Source of the DNA: an uncultured Alistipes sp.
GTDB taxonomy: Bacteria; Bacteroidota; Bacteroidia; Bacteroidales; Rikenellaceae
Assembly (NCBI GenBank): GCA_944326035.1
Contig: CALVCS010000010.1
Span: 124,001 to 188,000 of the forward strand
Reading direction: 5' to 3'
Length of the DNA stretch: 64,000 nucleotides
Position numbers and translations under genes: made by a program. Of the stretch, positions 26,725 to 35,424 are shown one piece after another. The notes beneath the pieces were generated by a model that saw nothing but the letters and a program-made list of their open reading frames with translations, had not been told where the DNA came from and made no database searches. Numbering within the stretch: position 1 is the stretch's first letter; every line of letters starts with the position of its first letter.

Positions 26725-28215
26725 TTATTTCACGATCGAATAGCTGACCACCCGTCCGTCGGGATAAACCCCGTCGATGTATTCGATGGGCGTGGTGATG
26801 CGGTTCAGGTCGCTGATCGACCGCACGGGGCGATCGTTGATGTGGGTAATGATGTACCCTCTGCGAACCCGGGCCTGTGCCAGAATCCCTCCGTCGTTGA
26901 TGGAAAGTACCTGTACACCGCCGTCGATCTTGAACTCTTTCTTGGCTCTGTCGTTGATCTCACCGAACTGTCCGCCCAGCGCATCATAGGCTGAAACGAT
27001 CTCTTGCTTAACAATATCGGTGTTCCCAGCTTTATTACGCAAAGTGACTTCGATTTGTTTCGTTTGACCGTCTCTTTTTACCGTCAAGGTCACTTTGTCG
27101 TTCGGACGATGGCGGGCAACCTCTTCGAGCAACTGGCTCGATTTGTCGATCTTGATGCCCTGAATGTGGGTGATGACATCGCCCTCTTTGATGCCGGCGG
27201 CATGGGCGCCACCATCCGGTTCGACACTGGCTACGTATACCCCTCCGACCTCTTTAATGCCGGTTTCTTTGCCGCGTTGTTCGAGGAAGACATCGTTGAT
27301 CTCTTGGATCTGAACACCCAGCAAGGCCCGTTGTACGACGCCGAATTCCTTGATATCCATGACCACTTTCTTGACGATCGAGGTCGGTACGGCAAATGAA
27401 TATCCAGCGAAACTACCCGTCGGCGACTGAATCAGGGTATTGATACCGACCAATTCGCCTTTGGTATTGACCAGCGCGCCCCCACTGTTGCCCGGGTTGA
27501 CGGCCGCATCGGTTTGGATGAACGATTCGATCCCGAACTGATTGGGAATGGCCCCCAGGTTACGCGCTTTGGCGCTGATGATCCCGGCGGTGATGGTGCT
27601 TTGCAGACCGTACGGACTCCCGATGGCCAGTACCCATTCGCCCAGCCGCAGATCGTCCGAGTTCCCGAACGGAATGCTCGGCAGATCGGTGGCATCGACC
27701 TTGATCAGAGCGATATCGGTCGTGGGATCGGTGCCGATCACTTTGGCCGGGAAACTACGGTTGTCGGCCAGGGTGACCTTCAGGTCCGTGGCATTTTCCA
27801 CCACGTGGTTATTGGTGACGATGTAACCGTCGGGGCTGATGATCACCCCTGAACCTCCGCTACGACGTTCTTGGGGTTGTTGCTGATAGTTTCCGCCCTG
27901 CGGAATCCCGAAAAATTCGAAAAACGGATCGAAGCCTCCGCGGCCTTGACTCGACGAACTCGGAATCTCCTGACGCACTTCGATATTGACGACGCCTTTG
28001 ACGGCGTTTTCGGCCGCATAGGTCAGATCCGGATATTTCCCTTCTTCATAGGAGGTGAAATGGTTGCCGGCCTGCGAGGAGAATACCCCCGTCGTGGAGG
28101 GCGTATAAGTCGAAGGTTGATCCTTCTGAGTGATTCGGGTGATGGTGTAGGCGGAAACGCCGCCTGCCAGCAGGGCCGCTGCAACGACTCCTGCAAATAA
28201 TGAAACCTTTTTCAT
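26725..28215 (-). CDS. Periplasmic serine protease DegP/HtrA
   Basis: 496 residues from the ATG at 28215. An N-terminal signal or anchor helix (VSLFAGVVAAALLAGGV) is followed by a trypsin-like domain with triad H137 (TNNHVVE), D167 (TTDIALI) and S244 (GNSGGAL), then two PDZ domains (about residues 280-375 and 400-490). A Gly/Gln-rich stretch (about 103-122) precedes the protease core. It degrades or refolds misfolded envelope proteins. A frame six codons longer is possible but MKKVSLF is the natural signal-peptide start. Confidence 0.93.
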   Translation of the reverse strand: MKKVSLFAGVVAAALLAGGVSAYTITRITQKDQPSTYTPSTTGVFSSQAGNHFTSYEEGKYPDLTYAAENAVKGVVNIEVRQEIPSSSSQGRGGFDPFFEFFGIPQGGNYQQQPQERRSGGSGVIISPDGYIVTNNHVVENATDLKVTLADNRSFPAKVIGTDPTTDIALIKVDATDLPSIPFGNSDDLRLGEWVLAIGSPYGLQSTITAGIISAKARNLGAIPNQFGIESFIQTDAAVNPGNSGGALVNTKGELVGINTLIQSPTGSFAGYSFAVPTSIVKKVVMDIKEFGVVQRALLGVQIQEINDVFLEQRGKETGIKEVGGVYVASVEPDGGAHAAGIKEGDVITHIQGIKIDKSSQLLEEVARHRPNDKVTLTVKRDGQTKQIEVTLRNKAGNTDIVKQEIVSAYDALGGQFGEINDRAKKEFKIDGGVQVLSINDGGILAQARVRRGYIITHINDRPVRSISDLNRITTPIEYIDGVYPDGRVVSYSIVK

Positions 28216-28451
28216 AGAATAATAGTTAAACAAATTTTTTAATCGATGTAAAAGGTCAAATTATCTCATGCAATTTTCTTTCAATTAATTCGTATTTCAT
28301 TCGTGTGCCTTTCTCCCGGTGGATTCCCCCGGAAGGGGAAGCGGATGAAAGCGCTCGATGGACGTCTCGTTTCCGAGCGGGTGGCACATCAATCAAACGC
28401 TTTCAAACTTTCCAATATTGTATACGAAAAAATAAAAAGATTGTTTCGTCT

Positions 28452-29744
28452 CTATGCCAGGCCGAACGCTTTCCGGAGTTTGTCGACGGCATCGAGCTTT
28501 TCCCAGGCGAAGAATTCTACCTCTTTGGTGACTTTATGGCCGTTTTCGATCACCTCTACCGGCGCCGTATAGGGACGACCCCCGAAGTGGCCGTACGAGG
28601 CGGTAGCTTCGAAAATGGGGTTGCGTAGCCCGAACTGCGAGACGATCTTCCCGGGACGCAGGTCGAACAGCTGTCCGATCCGGCGGGCGATTTCCCCTTC
28701 GCTGATCGTCAGGTGGTTGGTTCCTTTGGTGTCGACGTAGATGCTCAGCGGGTCGGCAATGCCGATCGCGTAGGAGAGCTGCACCAATACCTCGTCGGCA
28801 ATGCCGGCGGCCACCATGTTTTTGGCGATGTAACGGGCGGCATAGGCGGCGCTGCGATCTACCTTCGAGCAATCTTTGCCGGAGAAGGCTCCGCCCCCAT
28901 GGGCTCCGCGACCCCCATACGTGTCGACGATGATTTTGCGGCCGGTGACGCCGGTGTCTCCATGCGGGCCTCCGATGACGAACTTGCCCGTTGGGTTGAC
29001 ATGCAGGATGTAGTCGTTGCCGATCAGATCGGCCAGTTGATCCCCTGCCCGCTGCAGACGCGCTTTGGTTCTGGGAATCAGAATCGTGCGGACATCTTCT
29101 TTGATCTGTTCGCCCATGCGTCGTTCGGCTTCCTGTTCGCTGATCCCTTCGCCCGGACGGATGAAGTCGTCGTGTTGAGTCGACACCACGATGGTATGTA
29201 CCCGCAAAGGCTTGCCGTGATCGTCATATTCAATGGTGACCTGACTCTTGGCGTCGGGACGCAGGTAGGTCATGACCTGGCCTTCGCGGCGGATAACGGC
29301 CAGCTCCTTGAGAATGACATGAGCCAGAATCAAGGTGGCGGGCATGAACTCTTTGGTTTCGTTGCAGGCGTAACCGAACATGATGCCCTGATCGCCGGCG
29401 CCTTGGGTCTCTTCGCTGTCGCGTACGACGCCCCGGTTGATGTCGGGCGACTGTTCGTGGATGGCCGACAGCACGCCACAAGAGTTGGCGTCGAACATAT
29501 ATTCGCCTTTGGTGTAGCCGATGCGTTCGATGACGCGGCGGACCACTTGTTGAACGTCTACATAGGCTTCAGAGCGGACCTCGCCGGCGACTACCACCAA
29601 ACCGGTGGTACAGAGTGTTTCACAAGCGACTTTCGAATGGCTGTCCTGGCGCAGAAATTCGTCGAGAATGGCGTCGGAAATCTGATCCGATACCTTGTCG
29701 GGGTGCCCTTCGGACACCGATTCGGACGTAAATAAATATCCCAT
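28452..29744 (-). CDS. metK: S-adenosylmethionine synthase
   Basis: 430 residues. Makes SAM from methionine and ATP. Conserved segments: [21 protein letters not shown] at the N-terminus, [33 protein letters not shown] and GGGAFSGKD. Its 185-base leader contains a SAM-II-type aptamer (29865-29915), so the gene is probably repressed by its own product. The 3' gap to htrA (236 bases) holds nested inverted repeats such as GAAAGCG (28347) with CGCTTTC (28398) but no gene. Confidence 0.96.
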   Translation of the reverse strand: MGYLFTSESVSEGHPDKVSDQISDAILDEFLRQDSHSKVACETLCTTGLVVVAGEVRSEAYVDVQQVVRRVIERIGYTKGEYMFDANSCGVLSAIHEQSPDINRGVVRDSEETQGAGDQGIMFGYACNETKEFMPATLILAHVILKELAVIRREGQVMTYLRPDAKSQVTIEYDDHGKPLRVHTIVVSTQHDDFIRPGEGISEQEAERRMGEQIKEDVRTILIPRTKARLQRAGDQLADLIGNDYILHVNPTGKFVIGGPHGDTGVTGRKIIVDTYGGRGAHGGGAFSGKDCSKVDRSAAYAARYIAKNMVAAGIADEVLVQLSYAIGIADPLSIYVDTKGTNHLTISEGEIARRIGQLFDLRPGKIVSQFGLRNPIFEATASYGHFGGRPYTAPVEVIENGHKVTKEVEFFAWEKLDAVDKLRKAFGLA

Positions 29745-29864
29745 TTTACTTCTTTTTTAGGGTCGATTCCGCGTTGTACACACCGGGTGTCTCCGCAGAA
29801 ACCGGCCGAATGAATAAAATAGGGAAAAACTTAGCTGTTGTGGGGGAGAACCAAATACTAGAGC

Positions 29865-29915
29865 AATTTTAGCATTTTTTTGAGTGGTTGCAAGCGGCCA
29901 AATCTTTCCACGGTA
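29865..29915 (-). promoter_or_regulatory. SAM-II (SAM-alpha) riboswitch aptamer of metK
   Basis: On the minus strand the leader reads, in order, CGTGG, AGATTTGGCC, GCTTGCAACCAC, an A-rich run, then GCTAAA. This matches the SAM-II consensus: stem P1 (GTGG with CCAC), the GATTTG loop, TTGCA, the A-rich stretch, and the GCTAAA strand that forms the pseudoknot. It lies directly after the promoter and ahead of the SAM synthase gene, the expected target. I see no clear intrinsic terminator downstream, so control of translation initiation is likelier. The basis is my recollection of the consensus. Confidence 0.82.
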
Positions 29916-29929
29916 ACGATATGTCGGGG

Positions 29930-29937
29930 CAAAGATA
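29930..29937 (-). promoter_or_regulatory. Promoter -7 box of metK
   Basis: Read on the minus strand the box is TATCTTTG. It gives a leader of about 180 bases that begins just before the riboswitch. Confidence 0.7.
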
Positions 29938-30056
29938 CGATTTTTTCCGTACGTGGTGCATTTTTTTGAAAGAACCGGGGGAAAACTTCGGGGCATTCGC
30001 GCTCTGTCCCGGGGATGATTGAAACGGGGCGGGTGGGGTATTTATTGTTATCCCAT

Positions 30057-30085
30057 GAAAAATCCCCGGTCTGAAGGGACCGGGG
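30057..30085 (-). terminator. Terminator of the GH106-like gene
   Basis: CCCCGGTC (30064-30071) pairs with GACCGGGG (30078-30085); on the minus strand ATTTTT follows. It lies past the 12-base repeat array. Confidence 0.75.
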
Positions 30086-30144
30086 AGTAGATTCTGGAAT
30101 AGGCCAACTACATAGTCTTAAACTACATATAATTGCTGGACCTC

Positions 30145-30245
30145 CGTTCGGAAGCACGTTTGGGCTTACGTTCGAGTCACGTTTGGGTCCACGTCCGGGC
30201 CCACATTCAGGGGCACGTTTACGTTCGGAATCATGTTCGGCTCGA
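30145..30245. repeat. Degenerate 12-base tandem repeat next to the GH106-like gene
   Basis: About eight or nine units of a CGTTCGGGNCCA-like 12-mer run without gaps: starts at 30145, 30157, 30169 (11 bases), 30180, 30192, 30204, 30216 (6 bases), 30222 and 30234. It lies just beyond the stop codon of the GH106-like gene, between that stop and the terminator, so it is probably transcribed as 3' untranslated RNA. Confidence 0.8.
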
Positions 30246-30257
30246 TCCCGCGGGGGG

Positions 30258-32483
30258 TTATTCGGCAGGGGTCCCGATGATAAACGTAGCGTGTACGGCC
30301 GGCATGTGCAGGTCGAAGCGGGTATAGTCGGTGCCGTGACGCTGTACATAGCTCGGTGTCGTCAGGTCGCGGATCGCGCCGGTATAAGGATCCCACTCCT
30401 GCAGCTTCCAGCGGCCGCGCAGTTCCACCGGGGTGGTGAAGGTATCGTCGGTCGAATTGGAAAAGAAGTAGATCTCTTTGCCGTTTTTTTGTTTGTGGAT
30501 ATAGTTGAATACCCCTTTCCCGCTATGGCGGGGTGTGGAGTCCAACGTATAGAGATCGGCTTCGATCTCCAGTTTGTCGAGCGCCTCCCGTAATGTGGCT
30601 TCGGTCGGTTCGGGAACGAAGAGCGTCATGCCGCCTGCCGCACTGCGATGGATCGTCCCCTCATCGCGGTGTTTGGCCGGACCGAAAAGTTCGGTAATCA
30701 GGGCCTGGACCAACGAGTCGCGTCCATATTCCGCCGACTTTTCGGGGAGCATTGTGGTGGCCAGGATTTTCCCGCCCTGATCGTAATAGTCTTTGATCTG
30801 CAGCAAGGTCTCGGCCGAGAGCACTTTGCCGCCCGGCAGGATCAGCAGATCGTATTCCTGGTGGTTGACTTTGTTGAGCAGACGCAGTTGACCGTTCTGG
30901 TGGGTGATGCGGCCGTTGACCAGCGATTCGGGATGCACGAAGGTGAAATCCCTTCGTAACGAATTGCTCAACAGGTCGCTCAACCGATGGAAATCGGCTT
31001 CCGGCGGGACATATTCGCCCCAGGGTCGGTAGACGGCAATGTCGAATTTGTGATGGGCTTGTAACGAGGTGATCGGATAGAGCATCGCGATCTTCGATAC
31101 GCGGCGTCCCCCCTGCAACAAAAAGCAGCTGCGGGCGACGAAGTCGCTGTAACGGGGCAGGGTCGCCGCCAGACGAGGATTATAGGGGGAGATCACGGGC
31201 GGAATGTACACCTTGTCGGGCCGGTTGTCGTACCACATGCCATGGGGAATCAGAAAGTTGATGCCGCGGGCAAACATGTCCATCGCCACCCGGTAGAGCA
31301 TTAGCGAATCCATATCAGCCGGGAAGGCCCCGTTGACTTCGGCCCCCACCATCGGGCGGTCGTAGAGGTCGGCTGCCGAACTGACCTGTTTGTGACCGTT
31401 GCGTCCGTACCCATAATAGAAGATGTAGTCGGCCAACGGAATCTGGGTGTGGCGGTAGAACTTCAAGACGTCGCCGTGCAGTTCGGTGGTGTTCATGGTG
31501 TAGTTGCCGGGCGGGTGACCGATGCTTTGTACTCCGTGCTGTGCACACCATCGAGCCACCAGACGGGGATAACCCTCCGCCATCAATTCGCTGCGAAGCG
31601 TGTGGAACGCCACACGGGTGGCTTCGGTTTCGGGCCCGATGTCGTAGAACAGGGCCGGATAGTAGAGAGCCGCATTTTTGCCGGTTTTTTGTTCGAACAG
31701 GTCGGTGATGGCGGCGGTCCAGGTCTTTTCCATGCCGTTGAAGCCGATGTCGTCATAAAAAACGCGTTGAATGACATTCCCGAAATAGGGCGCGAAGCGA
31801 CGACCGTACTCGTCGTAATTCAGCTCGATGAACTTATTCACGGCCACGGTATCCATATAGTCCACTACGGGACGGGCATTGGGTTGCAGCCCGATGAACA
31901 TCACGCGCCAGGCTCCCAAAGGCACTTCCCAGGTGAGGATGCTGTCCTGGACCCGGTCGCGCAGGTCGAACATCTCGTACGTATTGATGTTCATGGCCGT
32001 AATGGTCATGACGCTTTGGGCCTCGGCGTTGGGTAGTTTCTGGACGAAGGTGGCCGGACCCGTAATGACGTATTCATCCTTGCGCAGCACCTTGCGCGTC
32101 AGTTCGGGGTACTCTTTGAGGATTTTGCCGCCGGCCCAGCCGCTGGGGAAGTCGACGTCGTCGTACAGAATCAACTCCATGCGGTTGCGGCGCGAAAACT
32201 CCAACATGTCGCGATAACGTTCGAAATAGGCCTCGCTCAGGTAGGCCGGGCTCATGCTCGACACCGGCAAAATGGAGATGCCGCCGAATCGGGCCTCGTG
32301 TTTGGCGCGATACATCTGGCGGATGATCGTATCCTTATTGAGGGGACCGTTGAGGTGCCAGAAGGGCATGGGGCGATATTCGTTGGAGGGTTTACGGAAA
32401 CCGGAGACGTCCGGGTCGGCCGCGTGCAGCATGCCGGAAAGTCCTATCCCAATGAAAAAGAGCAGAAAACGGGTTACGTGCAT
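30258..32483 (-). CDS. Secreted GH106-like glycoside hydrolase (putative alpha-L-rhamnosidase)
   Basis: 741 residues from the ATG at 32483. A signal peptide (MHVTRFLLFFIGIGLSGMLHA) precedes the GH106-type opening FRKPSNEYRPMPFWHLNGPL and GGISILPVS. The core looks like a (beta/alpha)8 domain (YDDVDFPSGWAGG, FYDDIGFNGMEKTW, GHPPGNYTMNTTE, GAEVNGAFP). It is shorter than characterised GH106 rhamnosidases (above 1000 residues) and lacks their C-terminal beta domains, so substrate could differ. A Rossmann-like segment follows (DLLILPGGKVLS, GGKILATTM), as in related Bacteroidota enzymes. Single gene with its own promoter. Confidence 0.7.
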   Translation of the reverse strand: MHVTRFLLFFIGIGLSGMLHAADPDVSGFRKPSNEYRPMPFWHLNGPLNKDTIIRQMYRAKHEARFGGISILPVSSMSPAYLSEAYFERYRDMLEFSRRNRMELILYDDVDFPSGWAGGKILKEYPELTRKVLRKDEYVITGPATFVQKLPNAEAQSVMTITAMNINTYEMFDLRDRVQDSILTWEVPLGAWRVMFIGLQPNARPVVDYMDTVAVNKFIELNYDEYGRRFAPYFGNVIQRVFYDDIGFNGMEKTWTAAITDLFEQKTGKNAALYYPALFYDIGPETEATRVAFHTLRSELMAEGYPRLVARWCAQHGVQSIGHPPGNYTMNTTELHGDVLKFYRHTQIPLADYIFYYGYGRNGHKQVSSAADLYDRPMVGAEVNGAFPADMDSLMLYRVAMDMFARGINFLIPHGMWYDNRPDKVYIPPVISPYNPRLAATLPRYSDFVARSCFLLQGGRRVSKIAMLYPITSLQAHHKFDIAVYRPWGEYVPPEADFHRLSDLLSNSLRRDFTFVHPESLVNGRITHQNGQLRLLNKVNHQEYDLLILPGGKVLSAETLLQIKDYYDQGGKILATTMLPEKSAEYGRDSLVQALITELFGPAKHRDEGTIHRSAAGGMTLFVPEPTEATLREALDKLEIEADLYTLDSTPRHSGKGVFNYIHKQKNGKEIYFFSNSTDDTFTTPVELRGRWKLQEWDPYTGAIRDLTTPSYVQRHGTDYTRFDLHMPAVHATFIIGTPAE

Positions 32484-32550
32484 ACAGTTTGGATTCTGGG
32501 TTCGTTCGATGGACCGTAGCGGATCCTTGGGGTGTGGCTCAAAGGTGTTT

Positions 32551-32573
32551 TTGCGGAAGCGGGGCCTCCGCAA
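32551..32573 (-). promoter_or_regulatory. 5'-end stem-loop of the GH106-like mRNA
   Basis: TTGCGGA (32551-32557) pairs with TCCGCAA (32567-32573). It lies a few bases after the predicted transcription start and about 70 bases before the ATG; no T-run follows, so it is not a terminator. Confidence 0.5.
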
Positions 32574-32584
32574 AGCCGTTGGGA

Positions 32585-32592
32585 CAAAAATA
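32585..32592 (-). promoter_or_regulatory. Promoter -7 box of the GH106-like gene
   Basis: Read on the minus strand the box is TATTTTTG (TAnnTTTG), about 100 bases before the ATG. Confidence 0.5.
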
Positions 32593-32676
32593 ATATTTTC
32601 TGGGGAAAAGCCACCGGCAGCGAACCGGTTCTTGCAGAAAAAGAGGAGACAAAAGGTGGAACCTCCCGGGCCGAAA

Positions 32677-32716
32677 ATAAAAAATCCGCCAACGTATCAA
32701 AACGTTGGCGGATTTT
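32677..32716 (-). terminator. Terminator of the tRNA-Leu operon
   Basis: On the minus strand AAAATCCGCCAACGTT pairs with ACGTTGGCGGATTTT, followed by TTATTTT, 3 bases after the last tRNA. Confidence 0.92.
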
Positions 32717-32719
32717 CAG

Positions 32720-32803
32720 TGCCCAGGAAAGGACTCGAACCTTCATGGCATCACTGCCACTCGCCCCTGAAACGAGCGCGTCTACCGATTTCGCCACCTG
32801 GGC
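32720..32803 (-). tRNA. tRNA-Leu (anticodon CAG)
   Basis: 84 bases on the minus strand. Acceptor GCCCAGG pairs with CCTGGGC; the anticodon stem CTCGT/GCGAG has loop TTCAGGG, anticodon CAG; a long variable arm (TGGCAGTGATGCCA) marks a class II tRNA; the T loop is TTCGAGT. CCA is not encoded. Confidence 0.95.
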
Positions 32804-32870
32804 CTTTTATCGAAGCTTTCCGAAGAAAGACCTTAGTCAGAATAATAAGATCAGAACCTCAGTTCAGTGG

Positions 32871-32955
32871 TGCCCAGAACAAGACTCGAACTTGCACGCC
32901 GTAAACCGGCACTACCCCCTCAAAGTAGCGTGTCTACCAATTTCACCATCTGGGC
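32871..32955 (-). tRNA. tRNA-Leu (anticodon GAG)
   Basis: 85 bases on the minus strand, first tRNA of the operon. Acceptor GCCCAGA pairs with TCTGGGC; the anticodon stem CTACT/GGTAG has loop TTGAGGG, anticodon GAG; a long variable arm (TGCCGGTTTACGGCG) is present. CCA is not encoded. It is 67 bases before tRNA-Leu(CAG). Confidence 0.95.
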
Positions 32956-33000
32956 TCGATTATGTATCTATGCTGCAACGGGGAAAGCTCTTGTTTTGGA

Positions 33001-33099
33001 TTCAAAGGAAACCTGCAGATCGGAATCGGGTCCGCCTCTACAGAGTCTTCCTTCTACTAACCTAAAACTAAACCACTAACCTAAATGAACCTAAAATTT
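33001..33099 (-). ncRNA. Structured leader RNA of the tRNA-Leu operon (copy B)
   Basis: Transcribed from the promoter at 33105-33136. It opens with three TTTAGGTT-type repeats (TTAGGTTCAT, TTTAGGTTAGT, TTTTAGGTTAGTAG), then a hairpin: AAGGAA (33053-33048) with TTTCCTT (33011-33005), CTGTAGA (33043-33037) with TCTGCAG (33019-33013), CGGA (33034-33031) with TCCG (33024-33021), loop CCCGAT. The same element exists at 43138-43230 with a different but still paired distal stem. tRNA-Leu(GAG) begins 45 bases later. Possible roles: antitermination or processing signal for stable RNA, or release of a small RNA. Confidence 0.7.
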
Positions 33100-33104
33100 C
33101 GTTG

Positions 33105-33136
33105 CAAATATAGGACTTAATCTTGAACTCTCCAAA
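33105..33136 (-). promoter_or_regulatory. Promoter of the leader RNA / tRNA-Leu operon
   Basis: On the minus strand TTTG (33136-33133), 20 bases, then TATATTTG (33112-33105): a complete two-part promoter. Confidence 0.85.
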
Positions 33137-33160
33137 CGCGTTTCGAAAAAATTTTAATTT

Positions 33161-33311
33161 CGTCGGTCGGGCAGGGCGTTTGCCGGTCTGTTGCCGGGCT
33201 CCAGAGCTCTGCCTCTTGCGGCTGTCTGCGGTTCCGGTTTCCTGACTGGCTTTGGTGTCATTTGTCGGCCCTGTTTCCTTGTCCGGCCCCGGTGTTACTC
33301 GTCGGCCCGCT
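33161..33311. repeat. Degenerate CGGCCC/CGGTC repeat upstream of rplY
   Basis: A G/C/T-rich stretch with recurring blocks (TCGTCGGTCGGG, TTGTCGGCCC, TTGTCCGGCCCC, TCGTCGGCCCGC) spaced about 20 bases apart near its right end. No gene is visible between the tRNA promoter and rplY. Unit boundaries are uncertain. Confidence 0.45.
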
Positions 33312-33429
33312 GGAGAGAAGAACGCCTTTCCTTGGCGGAAAGTGGTGCAAAGGTAACGAATTTTGCTGAACTGCAAAACTATCGATGGATATTTTTTGAA
33401 CGTTTTTTCGTTTTCTTGCCGAATAATGC

Positions 33430-33437
33430 TATCTTTG
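33430..33437 (+). promoter_or_regulatory. Promoter -7 box of rplY-pth
   Basis: TATCTTTG, about 120 bases before the rplY ATG, giving a long leader with GC-rich segments that could hold a regulatory structure. Confidence 0.65.
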
Positions 33438-33558
33438 CCCCCTGAAACGACGCAATGGGGCAACGGGCGGTGGTTCCCCCTCCCAAAAGATGGGTAACCC
33501 CTACGCTCTTCCCGCCGCTGAGTAGCGTCATGATAGAAACCTTTAATAATTAAAATGT

Positions 33559-34143
33559 ATGGAAACCATTAAGATCGCTGCTGTAAAACGTGGCACTTTT
33601 GGCAAAAAAGAGAGCAAAGCAATTCGTAAACAAGGTCTGGTGCCCTGCACCATCTACGGCAAAGGCGAAACCATCCACTTCAGCGTGGACGCAAAAGCCC
33701 TCAAACCGTTGATCTATACGCCTCAATCTTACCTGGTCGAATTCGACATCGAAGGAAATAAAGAAGTGGGCGTTATGCGTGAAGTACAGTATCATCCCGT
33801 TACGGACAACATACTGCATGTCGATTTCTATCACGTCATTCCTGGTAAACCGATCGCTATCGATATTCCGGTGAAACTGGTGGGTAACTCCGAAGGGGTA
33901 AAACAAGGGGGTAAATTGATCCTCAGCAAACGTAAACTGCGTGTGAGCGCCGATATGGAACACCTGCCCGATACCCTCGACGTGGATGTAACCTCGCTGG
34001 GCCTGGGTAAGAGCATCTTTGTCGGAGATCTGAAGTTCGACCACCTTACCCTGCTGACGCCGGCTACGACGGCTGTATGCGCCGTGAAGATGACGCGTGC
34101 CGCTCGTGGTGCCGCTGCTGCCGCTGCCGCTGAAGGGAAATAA
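33559..34143 (+). CDS. rplY: 50S ribosomal protein L25 (general stress protein Ctc type)
   Basis: 194 residues. N-terminal L25 domain ([21 protein letters not shown]; binds 5S rRNA) followed by the longer beta-rich TL5/Ctc domain (about residues 95-180), then an alanine-rich tail ([12 protein letters not shown]). pth follows 11 bases later, a pairing seen in many bacteria, and an S4-domain gene after that. Likely one translation-related operon. Confidence 0.95.
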   Translation: METIKIAAVKRGTFGKKESKAIRKQGLVPCTIYGKGETIHFSVDAKALKPLIYTPQSYLVEFDIEGNKEVGVMREVQYHPVTDNILHVDFYHVIPGKPIAIDIPVKLVGNSEGVKQGGKLILSKRKLRVSADMEHLPDTLDVDVTSLGLGKSIFVGDLKFDHLTLLTPATTAVCAVKMTRAARGAAAAAAAEGK

Positions 34144-34154
34144 TCCGAAGCTGT

Positions 34155-34802
34155 ATGTGGGGGTTTCTGCGAGGACTCTTTCGAAAACACACCCGAACGG
34201 GTGCCCCGTCTGAAACACCAGAAAATTCGACCGAAGTGAAATATCTGATCGTGGGTTTGGGAAATATCGGCGCCGAATATGCCGATACCCGCCACAATAT
34301 AGGTTTTAAGGTATTGGACGCTTTTGCACAGGCGTCCAATACTTCTTTTTCGGCCGGCCGTTACGGGTCGATTGCCGAGGTTCGTTTGCGGGGGCACAGC
34401 GTGTTGTTGCTGAAGCCCTCTACGTATATGAACCTGAGCGGAAAAGCCGTTCGCTATTGGATGCAGACCGAAAAAATCCCGCGGGAAAACCTGTTTGTCG
34501 TGGTGGATGATATTGCGTTGCCGTTCGGAACCCTGCGCTTGCGGGCCAAGGGCAGCGATGGCGGACACAACGGGTTGAAAAATATCAATGAGATGATCGG
34601 CTCGAATGAATATGCCCGCTTGCGATTTGGTATCGGAGGCGATTTTCCCAAAGGCCATCAGGTCGATTATGTGCTGGGAACGTGGACGCCCGAGGAACGG
34701 GCACAGTTGCCGGAACGTGTTCGGCATGCGGCGGAAGCCATTCCGTCGTTTGTGACGGTGGGCATCGAACGAACCATGAATCAATTCAATACACGTTCAT
34801 AA
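34155..34802 (+). CDS. pth: Peptidyl-tRNA hydrolase
   Basis: 215 residues. Recycles peptidyl-tRNAs released from ribosomes. The fold begins at [23 protein letters not shown] with the catalytic histidine in [13 protein letters not shown] and [11 protein letters not shown] are further landmarks. An extension of about 27 residues ([16 protein letters not shown] and onward) precedes the usual start; a GTG at 34236 would remove it, but ATG starts dominate here, so I keep the ATG. Confidence 0.94.
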   Translation: MWGFLRGLFRKHTRTGAPSETPENSTEVKYLIVGLGNIGAEYADTRHNIGFKVLDAFAQASNTSFSAGRYGSIAEVRLRGHSVLLLKPSTYMNLSGKAVRYWMQTEKIPRENLFVVVDDIALPFGTLRLRAKGSDGGHNGLKNINEMIGSNEYARLRFGIGGDFPKGHQVDYVLGTWTPEERAQLPERVRHAAEAIPSFVTVGIERTMNQFNTRS

Positions 34803-34827
34803 CAACCCTCTAAACCGAAACAGACTG

Positions 34828-35247
34828 ATGGGTGTAACCGTAGAAAATAGCGTACGAATCGATAAATGGCTGTGGGCAGTGCGGATTTTCAAAACCCGTA
34901 GCGATGCGGCCGAAGCCTGTCGGACCAATCGGGTCACCCTCGCGGGAAGCTATACCAAGCCGTCGCGGGAGGTGAAGGCGGGGGATGTGGTGACGGTTCG
35001 TAAAACGATCGTGACCTATACCTATCGGGTGTTGGCTCCGGTATCGAGTCGGGTAGGCGCCAAGTTGGTGCCGGAATATGCCGAAGATTTGACGCCTCAG
35101 TCGGAACGTGATAAGTTGAACATCCCGAAGGAGACGATTTTCATTCAGCGAGATCGGGGAACGGGGCGTCCGACCAAACGGGAACGACGTCAGATCGATA
35201 CATTGATGGAGGAGTTTTACGACGCTGAGGAGGATATGGATGAGTAA
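34828..35247 (+). CDS. S4-domain RNA-binding protein (HslR-like)
   Basis: 139 residues. An S4 domain spans residues 8-70 (VRIDKWLWAVRIFKTRSDAAEACRT), followed by a basic then acidic tail (RGTGRPTKRERRQ, EDMDE). Homologues such as HslR/Hsp15 bind 50S subunits carrying stalled nascent chains. Third gene of the rplY-pth unit, 25 bases after pth. A strong terminator follows. Confidence 0.88.
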   Translation: MGVTVENSVRIDKWLWAVRIFKTRSDAAEACRTNRVTLAGSYTKPSREVKAGDVVTVRKTIVTYTYRVLAPVSSRVGAKLVPEYAEDLTPQSERDKLNIPKETIFIQRDRGTGRPTKRERRQIDTLMEEFYDAEEDMDE

Positions 35248-35304
35248 GCCGGTTCGGGCGTCGGCGATCCGCAACCTGAACAGGGGGGCGACAAAATAGA
35301 AGGG

Positions 35305-35350
35305 AAAAAAGAGAAGGTTTTCCGTCGCAGAAAACCTTCTCTTTTATTTT
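35305..35350 (+). terminator. Terminator of rplY-pth-S4 unit
   Basis: AAAAGAGAAGGTTTTC pairs with GAAAACCTTCTCTTTT, followed by ATTTTTT. Confidence 0.93.
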
Positions 35351-35424
35351 TTCGCCCTATTTTTATATTTTCAGCGAAATGGGTATCTTTCTTTCTCCTT
35401 GATCGGGAGGCAAAATCAGGGCGT

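Noticed and set aside
32532-33065. Plus-strand open frame across the tRNA-Leu genes
   Set aside because: It runs through both tRNA genes and their leader, all transcribed from the other strand.
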